This document shows positions 62,621 to 64,000 of a DNA stretch of 64,000 nt, in pieces (the first letter of the stretch is position 1; every line of letters starts with the position of its first letter). The position numbers and the translations under genes were made by a program. Source of the DNA: Platanthera guangdongensis (lineage: Eukaryota; Streptophyta; Magnoliopsida; Asparagales; Orchidaceae). Location of the stretch: positions 21,886,766-21,950,765 of the forward strand of contig CM077151.1 in NCBI GenBank assembly GCA_039583875.1, in the 5' to 3' direction. The notes under the pieces are model-generated. The model was not told where the DNA came from, did no database searches, and saw only the letters and a program-made list of their open reading frames with translations.

Positions 62621-64000
62621 CAACTAAACCTTGCAGAACCAAAACTAAAACGTGGCAGAATGATGATGTCCGGTCTCTCCAGTTCCCGCACCAACTTCTT
62701 CTGCTGAGTGAGAATGGAAAAACACGAACCTCTACGATTAAGGGCATCAACTACAACGTTCGTCTTTCCTGGGTGGTACTGAATGTCTACGTCGTAGTCC
62801 GATAGGAACTCTAACCATTTACGCTGCCTCAAATTGAGCTCCCGCTGATCAAAGATATACTTGAGGCTCTTATGATCAGTGAAGATCTCGCAACGCACTC
62901 CATAAAGATAGTGCCTCCAAATCTTCAGAGCATAGATGACCGCTGCAAGCTCCAAGTCATGCACATGATAACTCCTCTCATGCAATTTTAGCTGTCTCGA
63001 GGCGTAGGCTATGACCTTTCCATGCTGCGTGAGGACACAACCCAAACCTTGACCTGATGCGTCGCTATAAATCTGAAATTCATCGGGCCCTGATGGTAAA
63101 CTCAAGATCCGTGCGGTCATCAACCTGCCCTTCAAGTCTTCAAAAGCCCACTCACACTCAACTGTCCAATCAAAGCCCTTACCCTTCCTGGTGAGGGAAG
63201 TCAGTGGTAAGACTATCTTTGAGAAGTCCTTGATGAATCTCTTGTAGTAACCAACTAGATCCCAAAAGCTGCGAACCTCTGAGACTGTCCTCGGCCTCGG
63301 CCAATCCTTAATGTCTTCTATCTTCTTCGGATCAACACTAACCCCTTTTTAACTGATGACATGACCCAAGAAAACAATTTCTGGAAGCCAGAACTCACAC
63401 TTTTAAAATTTGACATACAGCTGGTTCTTCCCGAGCGTGCTCAATATAATCCTGAGATGTGCGACATGATCTTCTGCACTCTTAGAGAACACCAAAATAT
63501 CATCTATAAAGACGATAACAAAACGGTCCAAGTACTCCCGAAATACCCTGTTCATCAGGTCCATAAATACTGAAGGGGCATGGGTCAGCCCAAACGGCAT
63601 GACCACGAACTCGAAGTGCCCATATCTGATACTGAAGGCCGTCTTCTGAATATTCACGTCCCGAATCCTTAACTGATGGTAGCCCGACCTCAGATCTAAC
63701 TTGGAGAAGGTGCACGATCCAACCAACTGGTCGAACAAATCATCAATCCTGGGAATCAGATACTTATTCTTTACTGTCAGTTTGTTCAATTCACGGTAGT
63801 ACATGCACAGTCTCAGACAACCATCATTTTTCTTCACAAATAGTACGGGAGAACTCCAAGGTGAAGTACTAGGGCGTATAAAGCCCAAGTCAAGCAACTC
63901 ATGTAACTGACTTTTCAACTCTGCTAGTTCTCCTGGAGCCATCCGGTAGGGGGATTTTACTACCGGTGTAGCCCCAGGCTGTAGGTCTATCAGAAACTCA
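62557..64000 (-). pseudogene. pol: Element F RT and RNase H, continuing past the window
   Basis: RT (63942-63403) has [37 protein letters not shown] and [10 protein letters not shown], so the catalytic DD is present. A stop before 63403 and one near 63350 (LGHVIS then a stop) interrupt the thumb. RNase H (63135-62557) keeps [32 protein letters not shown] and [12 protein letters not shown]. Two or three defects make the copy non-autonomous. Confidence 0.82.

Larger units (their letters stand above)
56838..64000 (-). mobile_element. Element F: Tekay-type chromovirus, minus strand, truncated by the window
   Basis: The 3' LTR (56838-61125, about 2.24 kb without its nested insert) runs from TGTAACACC to GATGTTACA. 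The minus-strand purine tract TTAGGAGGGAACATT abuts it. Pol follows with integrase and chromodomain first, then RNase H and RT toward 64000; gag and 5' LTR are outside. It lies in SS3 intron 5. Confidence 0.87.

Noticed and set aside
1..64000. CRISPR array, tRNA or rRNA genes
   Set aside because: The regular arrays are tandem repeats without unique spacers, and no tRNA or rRNA signature was recognised apart from tRNA-complementary primer binding sites.

Overview
This is nuclear DNA of a flowering plant. It holds the 5' part of one host gene, starch synthase III (SS3), embedded in several generations of nested LTR retrotransposons. The assignment rests on interrupted exons with GT-AG introns, a plastid-targeted starch enzyme, and plant-type Ty3/gypsy (Tat and chromodomain lineages) and Ty1/copia elements. 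I cannot name the species or say whether it is a monocot or a dicot.

Layout: (1) 1-5254 is the 3' end of a Tat-type Ty3/gypsy element (Tat1): tandem repeats, two antisense intron-containing genes, then the 3' LTR. It appears to have landed in an LTR whose remainder is 5255-7146 (element A; decayed gag and a second LTR fragment to 8680). (2) 8681-16700 is a mosaic of LTR-like fragments, a Tat pol relic, a short-LTR element with an intact gag start (12443-13358), GC-rich tandem repeats and a 420-bp foldback hairpin. (3) SS3 exons 1-3 lie at 16827-18518, then an intron of 37.4 kb, then exons 4 and 5 at 55887-56531. Another intron follows and runs off the window, so the catalytic glycosyltransferase domain is not seen. 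(4) The 37-kb intron is mostly two element stacks: Tat2 (19950-36391), holding a 2.6-kb LTR-like insert and a 2.3-kb solo LTR, and element B (36740-51725, minus strand). Element B's LTR is split by a young Reina-like chromovirus C (36911-42380) and its pol by a young Ty1/copia element D (45133-49675). A copia relic and a Tekay-type solo LTR (E) follow. (5) The next SS3 intron carries a minus-strand Tekay-type chromovirus F (56838 to beyond 64000), whose LTR holds a Tat-like solo LTR.

SS3 itself looks intact: every exon seen is open, junction phases agree, and the encoded order (transit peptide, acidic/coiled region, three CBM53 starch-binding modules) is that of plant SSIII. It would act in the plastid stroma on growing amylopectin. 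If functional, its pre-mRNA must splice across the retroelement stack.

The most interesting non-host content is the pair of antisense genes between pol and the 3' LTR of both Tat elements. Each has its own TATA box on the minus strand. One encodes a protein of the 'putative gypsy type transposon' family (PF04195-like), and its first coding exon is 670 nt in both elements although the proteins have diverged.
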